A DNA stretch of 64,000 bases. It comes from Diadema setosum (lineage: Eukaryota; Echinodermata; Echinoidea; Diadematoida; Diadematidae). The stretch lies in the NCBI GenBank assembly GCA_033980235.1, contig CM067059.1:10488309-10552308 (forward strand), given 5' to 3'. Position numbers and translations under genes: made by a program. Shown here in pieces: positions 12,350-24,323 of the stretch; position 1 is the stretch's first letter; every line of letters begins with the position of its first letter. The notes beneath the pieces are model-generated. The model was not told the DNA's origin. It was given only the letters and a program-made list of their open reading frames with translations, and made no database searches.

Positions 12350-15300
12350 CTGGGGACACAAAATAGATGATGTTGTGACTTTGAGACCAGGAAAAACATT
12401 ACATCACAGTTTCCATAGACAAACTTTCTATTTCACTGGGGTACACTATTGCATCTCACTCCAAGCATTCCAATCTGTCTACTTTATTCATCTTTAAATA
12501 TTTAAACTACTGTTTTAATGTATGCACTACTGTATCACGCAACTGCTTTGACATCCTACACATGTACACACATAATACAATAAATTGAAGCAATACCATA
12601 CATGTATATGACACCTACAATGTAGCGTGATTCTTGTTACTCAGTTGGTTGACGGCTGAACACATGAAATTCACTGAAAAGTACCTGTGCACAGTGCACA
12701 AACAGGGTAAAGCAGTTATGTATTTGTTTGTTTGTTTACTTCTTAAAGCACACAATGACATTACTAACCATGTGCTCTAGTACATGTACATGTAGTGGCT
12801 CTTCACCAATCCTGCAGTTTCTCATTAACCTTGCCAGGGCTTCGAAAACACCTGTTTATGTCCGCCCAAGGCGTTGCGTTAAACCGAAGGTGAATGAAGA
12901 TTTTGTATTTGGTGATAGATGCGATAATCTATTCAACAAGGTGAGGCTGAGATAAACAATCTGATCATCTCACCTTTCAACTTCAGCGAACTATTGTGCC
13001 ATCTCACCTGTGACCATTCACAATTTGTACAAATTTGTCAGAGGATACAACTGTATCTGGTGAGATCAAGATCAAGTTATTGAGTCTTCAGTTTAAAGGG
13101 GAATTCCAGCCCAGTTAAAAGTTTCTCTAAAAGGAAAGGGTAAAATTTCATAAGCACAGCAGTGAAAATTTGATCAAAGTTGGATAAAACGTACTGAGTA
13201 GGAGAGGTTATGAAATTGTGAAGTTTTGCTAATTTTTGCAAAACAGTTTTCTTGACATTGTTATGGTGGAGCTGATGATGTCATCACCTCACAATTATCC
13301 ATTGATTGTATACAAACAATTGACAATTTTTTTTTTTTTTTTTGCTATATTCTGCAAAATGTGATATCATTCCTGGCTGAGTAACTTCATAATAATGATC
13401 ACTCAAATACTAAGATTTTAGAATGGGGGACAAATTCAAAACCTGGAAATTTCAAGATTTTGTACATGGCAAATTGTGAGGGGTTGACATCAACTCAATA
13501 TTCATATTGACTGCACACAAAGTGCTTTGTGAAAATCAGTGAAACTTTACAATTTCATAACTTCCTTAATCAAATCCAAATTTGATCACATCTTTGCCAA
13601 ATATGCTTTGGATTTCACTCTTGTCTTATCAAATTAACTTTTAACAGCTCACTGAAATTCCCCTCTAAGGAAAGTTATAAATGTATGGATGAGTGACACA
13701 CAATTCAATGTTACGTTCATTGTAATGCCTACAACATCTTTAGTGCTAAAGGTACTGACTGAACAGGCAAACAAACCTTTATTCACAGTCCATCATGAAT
13801 ACAAAGATACACACAGACACATACTGACACAAACTCATAATTGCTCCATATTCCTTTATGACCCCAATTGAGTGCATATCAAATAAAGACGCAAACTTGA
13901 TAAGTGCACCAATGCACACATTTCTTTGACATTTGAAGTGTTCCAGTATGAAATGGGTTTGAAGTTCTGATTGTTCATGCAATCAAACCATTTGTTTTCT
14001 TTTCTTTCTTTTTTTTCCCCTTTTTTTTTGGGGGGGGGGTATTTTTGCTGTTTTTTGCTGCATCAGAGATGAAAGAATATTTTAAGTGAACTTTTGACTG
14101 CAGCTTTCATATGTCACCTAGAGTGAAATACATTTGGCAATTGTGACTGCTATGTAAACTGAAACTGTGATAATTGTTCAAACAAGTCAATGTCTCTCAG
14201 GGTATGTTGTCAACACGCATGAGTACTTGTATACTGGGTTTAAATTGACATAGCTTTGATCAACTTTGAACATGTCTTGTATGGATACTTGTTCAATTAA
14301 TGGTGTAATGGCAAAAAACTATATAATGGTATTAAACACTGTTTTCTTCCCCTTACAATATGTTGACACATACAAAATTCAAACTGTACTACTATGAAGC
14401 ATTGCTTCCTTCAGTAACTGCAAAATTAGATGGGAAAGTTCCTCATTATGCACTACAGCTGTACATGTCTTACAAATTAATAAGTGTCTAGGAAATGAGC
14501 ATTCAATGATTATTCGAAAGCTGCTACTGAATGTTGCGGGGTAAAAGCCCCCTGGGCCTGTTGATCTGTTTTGACAATGCTATGGATGCTACCTCGATAT
14601 CAGCAGGAGTCACAGTATGTGACTGTAACAGCAGTATTACAGTAAATTGCACAAAAGATATCAACAGCAAGAATTCAACGTCAAAGACATTAAAAAACAC
14701 ATTCAACATTTGGACCCAGACACAACCATCTGCATGCCAAATGTAACATTCATCCCATCATATTATAGTCCACTAGAGCCACTATCTTAAAACTGCATTG
14801 CTATATTGCACACACCAGCTGTGAAGTTGGTTTTCTCAGGGTTAATCGAAGAGCTGCAAGTTTAGAAGTGACTGACAGGCAGCAGACAGACCAGAGAGGT
14901 AGCAATGTTTGGAATCCTGCAGAGGAGGCCAACTCCACGAAAATATTCCCAGACAGACAATGTCAAATGCCTGGCACTTTTTCTTCACTGCCAAGTCTTC
15001 CGCGTCCAGTTCCCACGATATCAACAAGACACTCTACATCAAAATCAGGTCCTATGAAACACACACTGGTACAGTGTATTTCAAAATGTGTGGATTATCG
15101 AGCTGTTACCTTTCTCTGTTATCATCATCTGGTATCAGTTGTACTACCTGTAATCCACTAAAAGAAACTCTTTAAGCATCACAACACACCGACTTTAAGA
15201 CTTTAATACCGGGAAATGCTTCAGTGGATACTATCTGGAGGATTAGCAGGTTTCAGTCGATCTGGTGCATGTGTTTATTTGTTCTGCAATCCAGTCATTG

Positions 15301-17489
15301 AAAATTCAGCATTTCATGGAAAACATCAGTATCTGTTCATATTTGTTTGTCTGTCTTTTCCGTTGTCAGTTACAATCTTCTTTGACATGTTCTTTTACAT
15401 GACTCCTGCAAATGTCTCAGAAAGACTGTGATACAATGCAGACCTATACACAATGTTTGAAAGGAGCAGGGTAAAGATACATTGTACACTGTGCTTGATC
15501 ATTAGGGGTAAACCAGTCAGCACAAGGAAGAAACTATGCAAGCTGGCCCACCCACTCTTTTCTTGCACTGATCATATAGTTTTGTTTCCTGAGGAAAGAA
15601 AGAAGACTCAATGTAAAATCATGCTGTTGTTGTTTTTTATCATTATTTTAATGGGGAGGCATGCATATAGGCCTACTTTCCATGTACTAACCATGGGAAA
15701 TCTTTTCAGACATTTTAAGCAAAATATAGTATGGCATGTACAGTACATATGTCGTCTCATCCTTCTTTCGTTTGAATTCAGATTCACACAACTGATCAGA
15801 ATCAAAAGTTGCCGAGAAATTAGGCTGGAATCCAATGGTTGCTAAGCAATTAATGGGACCACTCTGTTGTCGGGGGCAAAGAGTAAGAGGTTTTACAACT
15901 TTGCACGGGTCTGTGTCTTGAATTCAATGGCACTGTATTTGTGTAGATTTGGCATGGCCTCTGATGACAGTATTAGACAACACAATAGTAGGAAGTCAAG
16001 TCCGTGGGAACCATTTAAAGCTGATGAATAACAAGACAATTGGAAGCCTGTAAAAGATCATTCTTCCATTCCTTCATGTCTATCCCATGGTGGAAAAAGT
16101 TGTGGCAGAAATATGAATAGGGGAACTTCAACAAGCTTTCAGGATTAAAATCACAATGCAAAACCTGCCTTAACATCTGAAAATTTGGCCTGTCACTTTA
16201 TTGATATCTTTAAACAAAAGGATCTGTGATTTACACTGATGGTGGAGATACTCCAGACTCAACATCAAGACCTTGTCTCTGTTGTAAGCATTACAACATC
16301 AAACTTTGTCCGTGTAGACAAATCTTAGTGGTCACACACACAAAACACAGATCTGTATCTGTCAAAGAGTTGTTGAGTACACTTAAAGCAAAATATTTCA
16401 GTTGGAAATTATGCAGAGCAAATATATCAACCACCCATTCCCCCTTAAAAAAAAAAAAAGTAATGATGAGGTGCAAGTAGTTTGCATATATAAGAAATGA
16501 GATTTCTATTGTTACTCCCCTAGAATACAGAGAAGTACATATTTGAACTCACTATCAAGGAAAAAGAAAATATCACTTCAAACATTTTTTTTTTTTGGTT
16601 CAACTCGTGAAACAACTGATTGCTAATGAAAGTGCTTTTGAAAAGTTGGTGATGGTAAGATGCTTATTGCAAGACAAATTTTATATCTCATAATGTATTT
16701 CTCAAAGAAAGTATTACTCACTGTTGCTGTATTAGATTTAGATGAGATGCCAAAATGCATATTCTAAATGTTTTATTTATTTTTTTACACGAGGAACATA
16801 CAAGGTATGCAGGCTCTTGATTCTTGAAGATAAACTATTGACTATCAAAAAATAATGAACCCAAGAGTGATAACTTGATTAGCTGTGACTTAGAAGAGCT
16901 TCCACAGCAACAAACTTCAGAATATATGTTTATTCTTCTTCTTCTGTACAAAGTAATGGATGTTACATGAACATTGAGACCAAGCAGTGCAAGCTAAGCT
17001 TCGATTTGGTCAAGCAGTCAATCATTCAAAAAACAATTGAACTGACTGACTATTGATTTCACCTCTCACTTAGTTTAGAACATGGCACAATATGATAGTC
17101 CTATCACTGCATGTCACAAAAGAGAATCAAGCTTGTGTACGCACTTTCATTGATCTTGAGAGAGTTTCAACAAACAAAGTGAGGCAGGAGAATGCAGTTA
17201 AGAATGGCGAAGGTCACCAACAATAAGAGTACAGTGTAGCTCTTCCTCTCTTTCGCTCCCTGTCTAGAAAGAGGTGCTAATACAAACTGGCAGAGTCTTC
17301 TGAGACAAGTGTGTTTATAGACTCTGTTCTCTGGAATGGTATCATTTACTTATCAACATTAGTATCTATTGAATCAGTTCGCTAAATAACAAATGCTAAA
17401 AAGTAGGAATAAAGCTAAAAAAATTGAGACAACAATGAAAGCATAAAACAGAAAATCGACTTGAAAGAATGGATGAAGCTAAGACTTAC
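12350..17489. other. Intron 1 of the unrecognised gene
   Basis: 5.1 kb. Contains the AGGGGAATT MITE at 13097-13664, a poly-T and a poly-G run near 14010-14039, and otherwise unremarkable AT-rich sequence. Confidence 0.6.
13097..13664. mobile_element. AGGGGAATT-ended MITE (piggyBac-like site)
   Basis: 568 bp. Left AGGGGAATTCCAGCCCAG then TTAAAAG; right complement AGGGGAATTTCAGTGAGCTG then TTAAAAG. Similarity of the arms extends inward with matching AGTTATGAAATTGT(G/A)AAG blocks. Flanked by TTAA (13093-13096) and CTAA (13665-13668), i.e. a TTAA site with one change. No transposase ORF. TTAA plus AGGGG ends suggests mobilisation by a piggyBac-type enzyme (inference). Intron 1 of the unrecognised gene. 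Confidence 0.75.
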
Positions 17490-17630
17490 ATGTGAAAGGA
17501 AGGCTCCCGTCAAGTTCTTGGGCATCTCGCGGTGATGGTGATACGGCTTCCTCACAGGCAATGCACTGTACGTCAGCATCGCGTGAGAGCTGGCCGGAGG
17601 CAGATCTGCACTGGGTTCCACGCTTTTCAT
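17490..17630 (-). CDS. Unrecognised gene, candidate first coding exon
   Basis: 141 nt from ATG to donor CAT|GTAAGT. Encodes MKSVEPSADLPPASSHAMLT, then YSALPVRKPYHHHREMPKNL and TGAFLSH. The ATG was chosen because an in-frame TAG lies eight codons upstream with no other ATG between. That TAG coincides with a possible acceptor (TCGCTAG|CC, exon edge 17651) preceded by a long pyrimidine stretch, so the exon may be internal with a 5' UTR part, or coding could begin in an upstream exon. Confidence 0.65.
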
Positions 17631-17651
17631 AATTGCCCGCAACTCTCCCGG

Positions 17652-18564
17652 CTAGCGACAACGGGTACAGACAAACATCCACGAGAGGGGACGAGGAAGG
17701 GGAGAAAAAAAAAAATGCAGGTGGAGATGCTCCTATCGATAACGATAAGGATGAGACTTCTGATTCAAGATTCCATCCGAGCACCGCGATAGATGGTGAT
17801 GCGATCTCCCTCAAGAGGCAGTGGCAGAGTGTCACATCATCTTAGGAGAAGATTGTGGCAATCATTTGGCGGAGAAATGACAATGACAGTGCTCCGACTG
17901 CAGGCTACTGCTTGCTCGTGCTTGCTGCCTCAGGGTGCTCCCGCTCTTTCTTACTCATTTGGTCTGAAAGCTGTTTACCAGATCCTTTGTTGTCCTTGTT
18001 GTTGCTTTGCTTCAGCCTTGTGTGTGTGTGTTTTTTTCCTTAACTTTTTTTTTTCTAGTTTTCTCTTGTTGTTGGTATACTCAAATGTGCCCCCCTGAAG
18101 TGTACCTGCTGTTTACATTAATGACATCCCTGGGATTCCTGTAGGAGTCTTCTTCTTGCTAGAGTGCAGTCTTGCCACCGTGTGAACACGCATGTTTGTC
18201 CTGCTTTCAGTGATTCTGTGCAGATGTTATGAGCTGCATGGGGAACATTACATCAATATTTTGAAATCAAATACCACATGTGGTATGCAGGTCATCATTG
18301 TCCATGATTGAGTATTACATTGTACAAGACATCTGGATTTGAATACCACTGGCTTATTGTGTCAGTAACTGGTGAGCCACAGAAAATGTGGGCAGTGCTC
18401 TAGAAAAAAAAATGTGACCTTAACCTCCGATGCATCAACTGTTTCACAATAATACTCTTTCTGTTGATACACAATAACCTGCCCGAGCTCCATTCAAATT
18501 CCACTGAAATTACAGTCATATTTTACAATACTGATGTTGCTTCTTATTTTTTTTTTTTTTGGTG

Positions 18565-18598
<34 letters not shown>

Positions 18599-20159
18599 TG
18601 CATGGAATGAGATAGGACAGACATGCAAAATAACTTAAGAGCATATTTATGCAGTTATATCTCTTCTTGAATAAAATTACCACTGGGAAAGATAAGGTTT
18701 CACATTTGGGCAGTGAAAAATTATGCTTCACTATTTTTCTCTTACTTTTTTCTTTGATGATAACGATCAAAGAAGAGGTTTTGGAATGGCGACACACCAT
18801 TTGCTCCTGAGACAATTGCTCACGTTTTATTTTCTCTATGGAATTAGAATTACAGTTAGGGTTGTGATAGGGTTTTAGGTTTAGTTTGATGTGAGGAGGG
18901 TTAAAAATAGGGTTATGTTTGGTGGTAGAATTCATGTGTTTGGCTAACATGTAGATATTTCATGGGAGCAATTGTCGCAGGAGTAAATGTCAGAGAGCCC
19001 TTTGGAACATGATCAGTACTATCAGGGGCTTCTGTTGGCAGAATACAACTTCCATTTCTCGCAGCTCCCTTCCAAACAGGCCTCTGAATATGCCATTACA
19101 ATCATTACTTCCTTAAATCTCCTCTGTCAAATTACACCTTTACAATCTCTCAAAAACAATGACTACAAAACGGGAAAAAAATGCTTCACCTTTGTTACTA
19201 AGCTATAGTGTAAGACTGTTAATTACGAGAAAAGATTTGACTATCACTGTGCAATCAAGAAAAGTGCTTAAATTAATCATTCTTCTTCCAAATATTAAAA
19301 TCTTTTTGAGGGTGATTTTTTTTTTTTTTTTGAGTTCTCATTATTCCATTATATCATTTTTTGTTTTCCTGACTGGGAAATAACATAGATGACAAAAGAT
19401 GATAATACAGTGTATGTTTCGCTCAGTTCTCATGCCAAAACCACCATATCAGATCAAATCATCACTGATGAGATTTTTCATTACAGAGAGAAAAAAAAAA
19501 TCATAGTGATAGATGTTGGGTCTACTCTAAAACTTCCAAATATGCTCCAAGATATCCAAAAACTCCATTGATGATCATTTTTTTTTTTTTTTAATTTAGG
19601 TCATCAGTTCTGGTAGAAAAAAAAAATGTGTGTGCTCTTATGAAATGCATCTCCATAAAAAATAGTCAATCGTGAACCCCCCCCCCCCCCTAAAAAAAAG
19701 AAAAAATTACAGACATATAAATATGTAATGTTTAAACATGATGTATACACCTGCAAGGTTGATGTATGCAAATTAAAAATTCATACAGTGGCTAAATTTG
19801 TAAAATCAGTAAGTAATCATATGTTAGGCCTACTGGTACAGTCAAATCAAAGCATCACTAGAAACGTTAGAGATAGACTGAGTAGGCTAATAAGAATCAA
19901 AACATCACTACCCCACGGTTAGACTATTTCTATTTATATTAAAGAAGCAAAACTAAAATTGTTTTCACTCAAAAGTTTAATATTTGCCAAGTTGGTAAAC
20001 GTAGACCTCTCAGAGTTTTTCTACAAATAATAGATCTAACATTAACTCTAGAACTATGTAAATTCATATTTTCTAAATAAATGTCTATACACTTGCCTCT
20101 TTACTTAGTGATGTTTTATAACCTTCGGATATGTTCTTTATTTTACATCGGGTCGAAGA
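17652..20159. other. Probable 5' intron or upstream region, no exon found
   Basis: Pyrimidine runs, poly-A/T runs and a C12 run near 19678. Short ORFs on both strands have no support. May hold a non-coding first intron if transcription begins near 20.2-20.8 kb. Confidence 0.5.
18545..18598. repeat. Poly-T and (CT)n tract
   Basis: A T13 run, then TCTCTCTCTTTCTCTCTCTC. In the 17652-20160 gap, which otherwise shows no gene. Confidence 0.9.
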
Positions 20160-20790
20160 GTGTTTTAAAGACGTAGCAATCAGAGAACACCGAGTGGAGA
20201 TAAGAGTCCCACACTTCGCAACGCAACGTCCCGTCGCATCCCCAGCCGCACCTCCTGTTCAATACCCTACGACTCGATCGAGCTGCTCACAGCAGGAGGG
20301 CAGGGCGTGAGGCTCGACGAAGGCGATCCGAGCTCCGAGTGACTTTTCGTAATGACTTCTCCGAAGAATTTGAAGTCGAAAGAACCTGAATTTTGTGATA
20401 TAATCTATCTCGCAATGATATACACACCACATTTTTTGATCTATACTCTTTCAAACATTTTTACAGTACTTTCAAAACTATATAAAACTTGCGAAAGTTT
20501 CACACTCACCCCTCCATCGACTAGCTCCGTTGCGCGGTGTACCACACACTAACTATGCATGGCGTGGCGACGTGGATGTAAAATGATAATCACCTGCAGG
20601 TTTTCGGATATCCCCGAACTCGGATCAGGTCGCACGGGCAGTAGTAATGTACATCGGGCCCGGTAGGGTTGCTAATGTCAATGAAGCGTGACGTCATAGC
20701 AACGCAACGCACTCCCTCTTTGTGGAGTCTAGCCGCCAATGAACGGCTGCTCTCGGATCTCCCACGCGTAAAAAAGTAAACGGTGCGATT
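20160..20790. promoter_or_regulatory. CpG-richer candidate promoter with CRE and CCAAT box
   Basis: This stretch is clearly richer in G+C and CpG than its surroundings. It contains the perfect CRE palindrome TGACGTCA (20689-20696) and a CCAAT motif (20736-20740). It lies about 3 kb upstream of the first coding exon of the unrecognised minus-strand gene, so it is a plausible promoter or non-coding first exon for that gene. A short plus-strand ORF here (from 20352) has no support as a gene. Transcription start and direction cannot be read from sequence alone. Confidence 0.45.
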
Positions 20791-21504
20791 GAATTGCCCT
20801 GACAGATGATCAAAGAGTGAAGAGGTCTGGATTTCTCTTACTCTTTTTCTTCTGATTATTCTTCAAGCAATGCATGACAGAGTGGAAACTTCAACAAGTA
20901 TAATGTTTCATATTTCCTAGTCTAGTTGCTCCGTGCAAATAAGTAAACATCCCTCTTCAGTGCACATTGAGTGTGTGTAGGTTATCCCAAAGCTCGGACT
21001 TCAGTTCAGTGTTTTACAGAACTGTTTTTGTTATTGCTTGTACAAGGTATTAGTGGCAAAAACCCAAACAAACAAACAAACAAACAAAAAAACAAACAAC
21101 AACAACAACAACAAAGGATCGATTCTGATCTCTTCCAATCCACTGTATACCTAGGTAACCACTGGAAAATACCAATATGCATGTTGTGTGGTATAGTGGC
21201 ATGGTAAGAACAAAATGCAAACACACATTTTTTTTGCATGTTATTATTTCTTCTGGTATCTTACATGTTAAAATTTAGATGCAATCACTCTATCTATGCC
21301 TGGAAAAAAATGTATCTGTTCTCCTGCCTTCACCTAACACAAACCATGTTTCAGTGGAAATCAGTGATGTCAATGCAGAACAGTCCATAAATGGAAGTTT
21401 GGGCGAAGTTAAGACAACTGTCACAAGGCTCCAGCAGTTCAATATCACCTAATGAAGTGTTCTCTGGGACCTAGAAAAACTAGAAATATCACTTAAGGTG
21501 ATTA

Positions 21505-22754
21505 ATACCCCCGCCCCGTGACGACAGTCTTACCCAAGGAATGATCTTTCCTTGATCTTCTGCCATTTAAATGCCGTTACCATGGCAATGCAGCTTCCGA
21601 CACGTCCGAAAAATATGTCTTGCACATCTTCCCACCAAGACTATTGTGTGTGCCACATTTCATAAGCTTTAGTCAAAAACTGAGGAAGTAGTTCAATCCA
21701 CAAGATCTTTCCTTGATCTTCCGCCATTAATATGCCGTTACCATGGCAACGCAGCTTCCGACACGTCCAAAAAATATGTCTTGCACATCTTCCCACCAAG
21801 ACCAATGTGTGTGCCACATTTCATGAGCTTCAGTCGAATATAGAGGAAGTAGTTCAATCCGCAAGATCTTTCCTTGATCTTCTGCCATTTATATGCCGTT
21901 ACCATGGCAACGCAGCTTCCGACACGTCCGAAAAATATGTCTTCCACATCTTCCCACCAAGATCAAGGTGTGTGCCACATTTCATAAGCTTTGGTCAAAA
22001 AACTGAGGAAGTAGTTAAATCCGCAAGATCTTTCCTTGATCTTCTGCCATTAATATGCCGTTACCATGGCAACGTACTTTCGGGTACTGTCAAAAAATGT
22101 GTCTTGCACATCTACAACCAAAGGCACACATCTGTACCAAGTTTCTTGGAAATTGGGCAAAAACTGAGGAAGTAGTTTGCAACACAAAATTTTCCATCAT
22201 TTTGGCTCATAATATGTGAGCTGTTACCATGGCAACATACTTTTTGTCACTGTCAAGAAATGTGTCATGCTGACCTATATCCTAAGACAAACATTCAATA
22301 TGAATTCCATGAGAATTGGAAGAACACTGATGAAGCAGTTTTGCCATGAAGCATTTTGCCCTATATTTTACCAATAACATGCCGTTACCATGGCAACGCA
22401 CTTTTTGCCACTGCGGAAATATGTGTCTCGCACATTAACATATTCAGATGAACATCTGTACCTAATTTCATAAAAATTGATCAAAAACTGTGGGAGGAGT
22501 TCGCGACGCAAGATTTGTACCCATTTTTGCCCATAATATGCCGTTACCATGGCAACGTACTTTTGGGTACTGTCAAAAAATACGTCTTGCACATCTACAA
22601 CCCAAGGCACACATCTGTGCCAAGTTTTATGGGAATCGGTTGAAAAATGAGGAAGTAGTTCGCGACGCAAGATTTGCAACGGACCGACCGCCCGACCGCC
22701 CGACCGTCCGCTGATTCCTATATACCCCCTTCAAACTTCGTTTGGCGGGGGTAT
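21505..22754. mobile_element. Tsp/pearl-like element with seven ~160-bp internal repeats
   Basis: Perfect 11-bp inverted ends ATACCCCCGCC (21505-21515) and GGCGGGGGTAT (22744-22754). Inside are about seven tandem units of ~160 bp, each carrying GTTACCATGGCAAC-type sequence (near 21576, 21735, 21897, 22060, 22222, 22384, 22544), with left units closer to each other than to right ones. The right end has a hairpin, TACCCCCTTCAAAC / GTTTGGCGGGGGTA, preceded by a CGACCGCC repeat. This layout resembles the Tsp elements of sea urchins and the pearl/HINE elements of bivalves. A 147-codon ORF inside merely follows the repeat. Confidence 0.8.
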
Positions 22755-22826
22755 AAAAAAGGAGAAAACCTAAACAGGAAGAAGGAATAAAGCACAGAGA
22801 AAGAAGCTGTTTATCTTTCTTTCTCT

Positions 22827-23593
22827 TTAACCCTAACTAGGCCGGGCTATTTAGGTAGATCATAGAGCGGGGGGGGGGGGGGGGGCTCCCAGGCCCCCCC
22901 TCCAGATCTCGGCCGTTGACCGCACGATCGCGACGAAAATTGGCACACACACTGCCTATGATGTAATCTAAAGGACCACGAAGTTAAATTTTTACAAAAA
23001 TTATCATTTATGCTAAATTATGCTAATTTATGCATCACGATGCATGAAATCAAACAATTTGGTATAAATCACTAAATAAAGCTCAAAATGGGCACATTTT
23101 TTGTGTAAATATTCTTTTTAGTGTCTTGAGCAAATACAAGGACAAAAAATTGTGCCATCAGAAAAATTTCTTAAGTATTTTATTGTTTTTTGAATTTCTT
23201 ATGTATTTCTCTGTTTTTTCGACTTTATGTTTTTCATTGTTTTTTCAATGCAACTTGTCCGCGACATCGTTCCGAACAAGAAAATATGGTATTGATTGAT
23301 TTTAATCAATAAAACCCCAAAATAATCATGCTTTTATGAAATTTGCCTGTAAGCACAGTTTGCATTGAAATTGTACACAAATTAACGTTTTTGAGCAATT
23401 TTTGGTCTGACATGAACGTACATATTTATGCACAACTTTGGAACCGTGCGCCCGGGCATCGCAAATTTGGTGTCAAAAGATGCGGGAGACTTGAAAGAAA
23501 AAAGTCATGAAACGTCGCGGCGATAGCTTTTCGCGTTAGCGATATATCGCGCGGAGAACATCGAGGCCCCCCCCCCGGCCTAGTTAGGGTTAA
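22827..23593. mobile_element. Element with telomere-like 20-bp inverted ends
   Basis: 767 bp. Left TTAACCCTAACTAGGCCGGG (22827-22846) and right its exact complement (23574-23593). Just inside both ends are long runs: G at about 22869-22886, C at about 23566-23576. The interior is AT-rich and without an ORF of note. It begins 73 bp after the 21505-22754 element. Confidence 0.8.
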
Positions 23594-24107
23594 GAATGCA
23601 TGATAAATTACTATTTTGATAGATCTTGGGCAAAAAGTAATAAAGAAAGTTAAACTCTGGGGGAAAAATAAGGCTGTCACAAATCCAAGCACTCAAATTA
23701 TACAGTATGAAAAATATTGCAGTCAAATGACAGGCATACATTTTTCTCATGTGCTTGTCAATCACCATTGACATTGTTCACAGTGATTGCCATTAGATTT
23801 TTTTTTTCACTCTTTCACTTTCAATTTGTAAAGTTTTGTGGTTACATTGTATGTCTGTGTAACTTTAATAACAAGTTTTGTATCATGTTTATTTGTAATT
23901 TTTGCATCAAATGAGAATTAGCCAAGTTAGATTAATGTGTTGAGCACATTACCACAGGTAAGTTTCCCACAGATTGGGTCCACTCACCCGGCAAATTGCA
24001 AAGCGCAACTGGGGTCACATGGCCTGGTGAAGAGGCATTGGGGTCAATAGCCCTGAATGGGTTGTTACATGTAGGTGTTTGACTTGTACTTTCTTGAAAG
24101 TACTTTC

Positions 24108-24323
24108 TTGTATACGCCAAATATATTTTGAGGCTTTATTTTCGGTTTGTAAATATACATTAAAATATCATCTCTGTTCCTGACATGAATGTCACATGCA
24201 CGCATACACTTCTCCGTTCATAACTGTACTCCACAATTGCGAATTGAATCACTCAAAAAATTGTCGGGAGGTCCTGATTCACAACAAATTAGACTCGCTA
24301 GATGTATAGTGTATACAGTATAC
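24108..24323. mobile_element. Degraded copy of the TACTGTATACGCCA MITE
   Basis: Left TTGTATACGCCAAATATATTTTGAGG; right TAGACTCGCTAGATGTATAG then TGTATACAGTATA. Interior AATTGTCGGGAGGTCCTGATTC lines up with AATCGTCGGGAAGTTCTGAT of the 36478 copy. Intergenic. Confidence 0.7.

Larger units (their letters stand above)
1686..17630 (-). other. Unrecognised multi-exon gene (7 exons, 3' end off window)
   Basis: Gene-level entry. Seven exons with matching phases give 465 residues plus one base from a candidate ATG at 17628-17630. I do not recognise the family. Seen: an N-terminal region of short Pro/Ser/His-rich segments; a 185-residue exon with Gly/Gln-rich then Pro/Tyr-rich sequence; a basic stretch; one acidic probable helix (EVQVIESMLDSIDLASKESD); then a Lys/Arg cluster KPGKHKKRK that could be a nuclear-localisation signal; and a Pro/Ser-rich segment. 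No signal peptide, membrane segment or catalytic motif was seen. The composition suggests a largely disordered scaffold or regulatory protein in cytoplasm or nucleus (inference). It lies downstream of the MAP4K gene on the same strand, about 16 kb from its stop codon. Confidence 0.78.

Noticed and set aside
14524..14709. Possible cassette exon (SHTVTPADIE) between exons 1 and 2 of the unrecognised gene
   Set aside because: Acceptor GTTACAG is good and the phase fits, but the donor GAG|GTAGCA is weak and the remaining ORF runs to a stop. Not enough to call.
17633..17845. Plus-strand 70-codon ORF (DNDKDETSDSRFHPS)
   Set aside because: It crosses an A12 run and lies opposite the pyrimidine tract and exon of the minus-strand gene. 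No splice or start context.
21732..22175. 147-codon plus-strand ORF
   Set aside because: Follows the ~160-bp repeat units of the Tsp/pearl-like element. No transposase or Rep motif.
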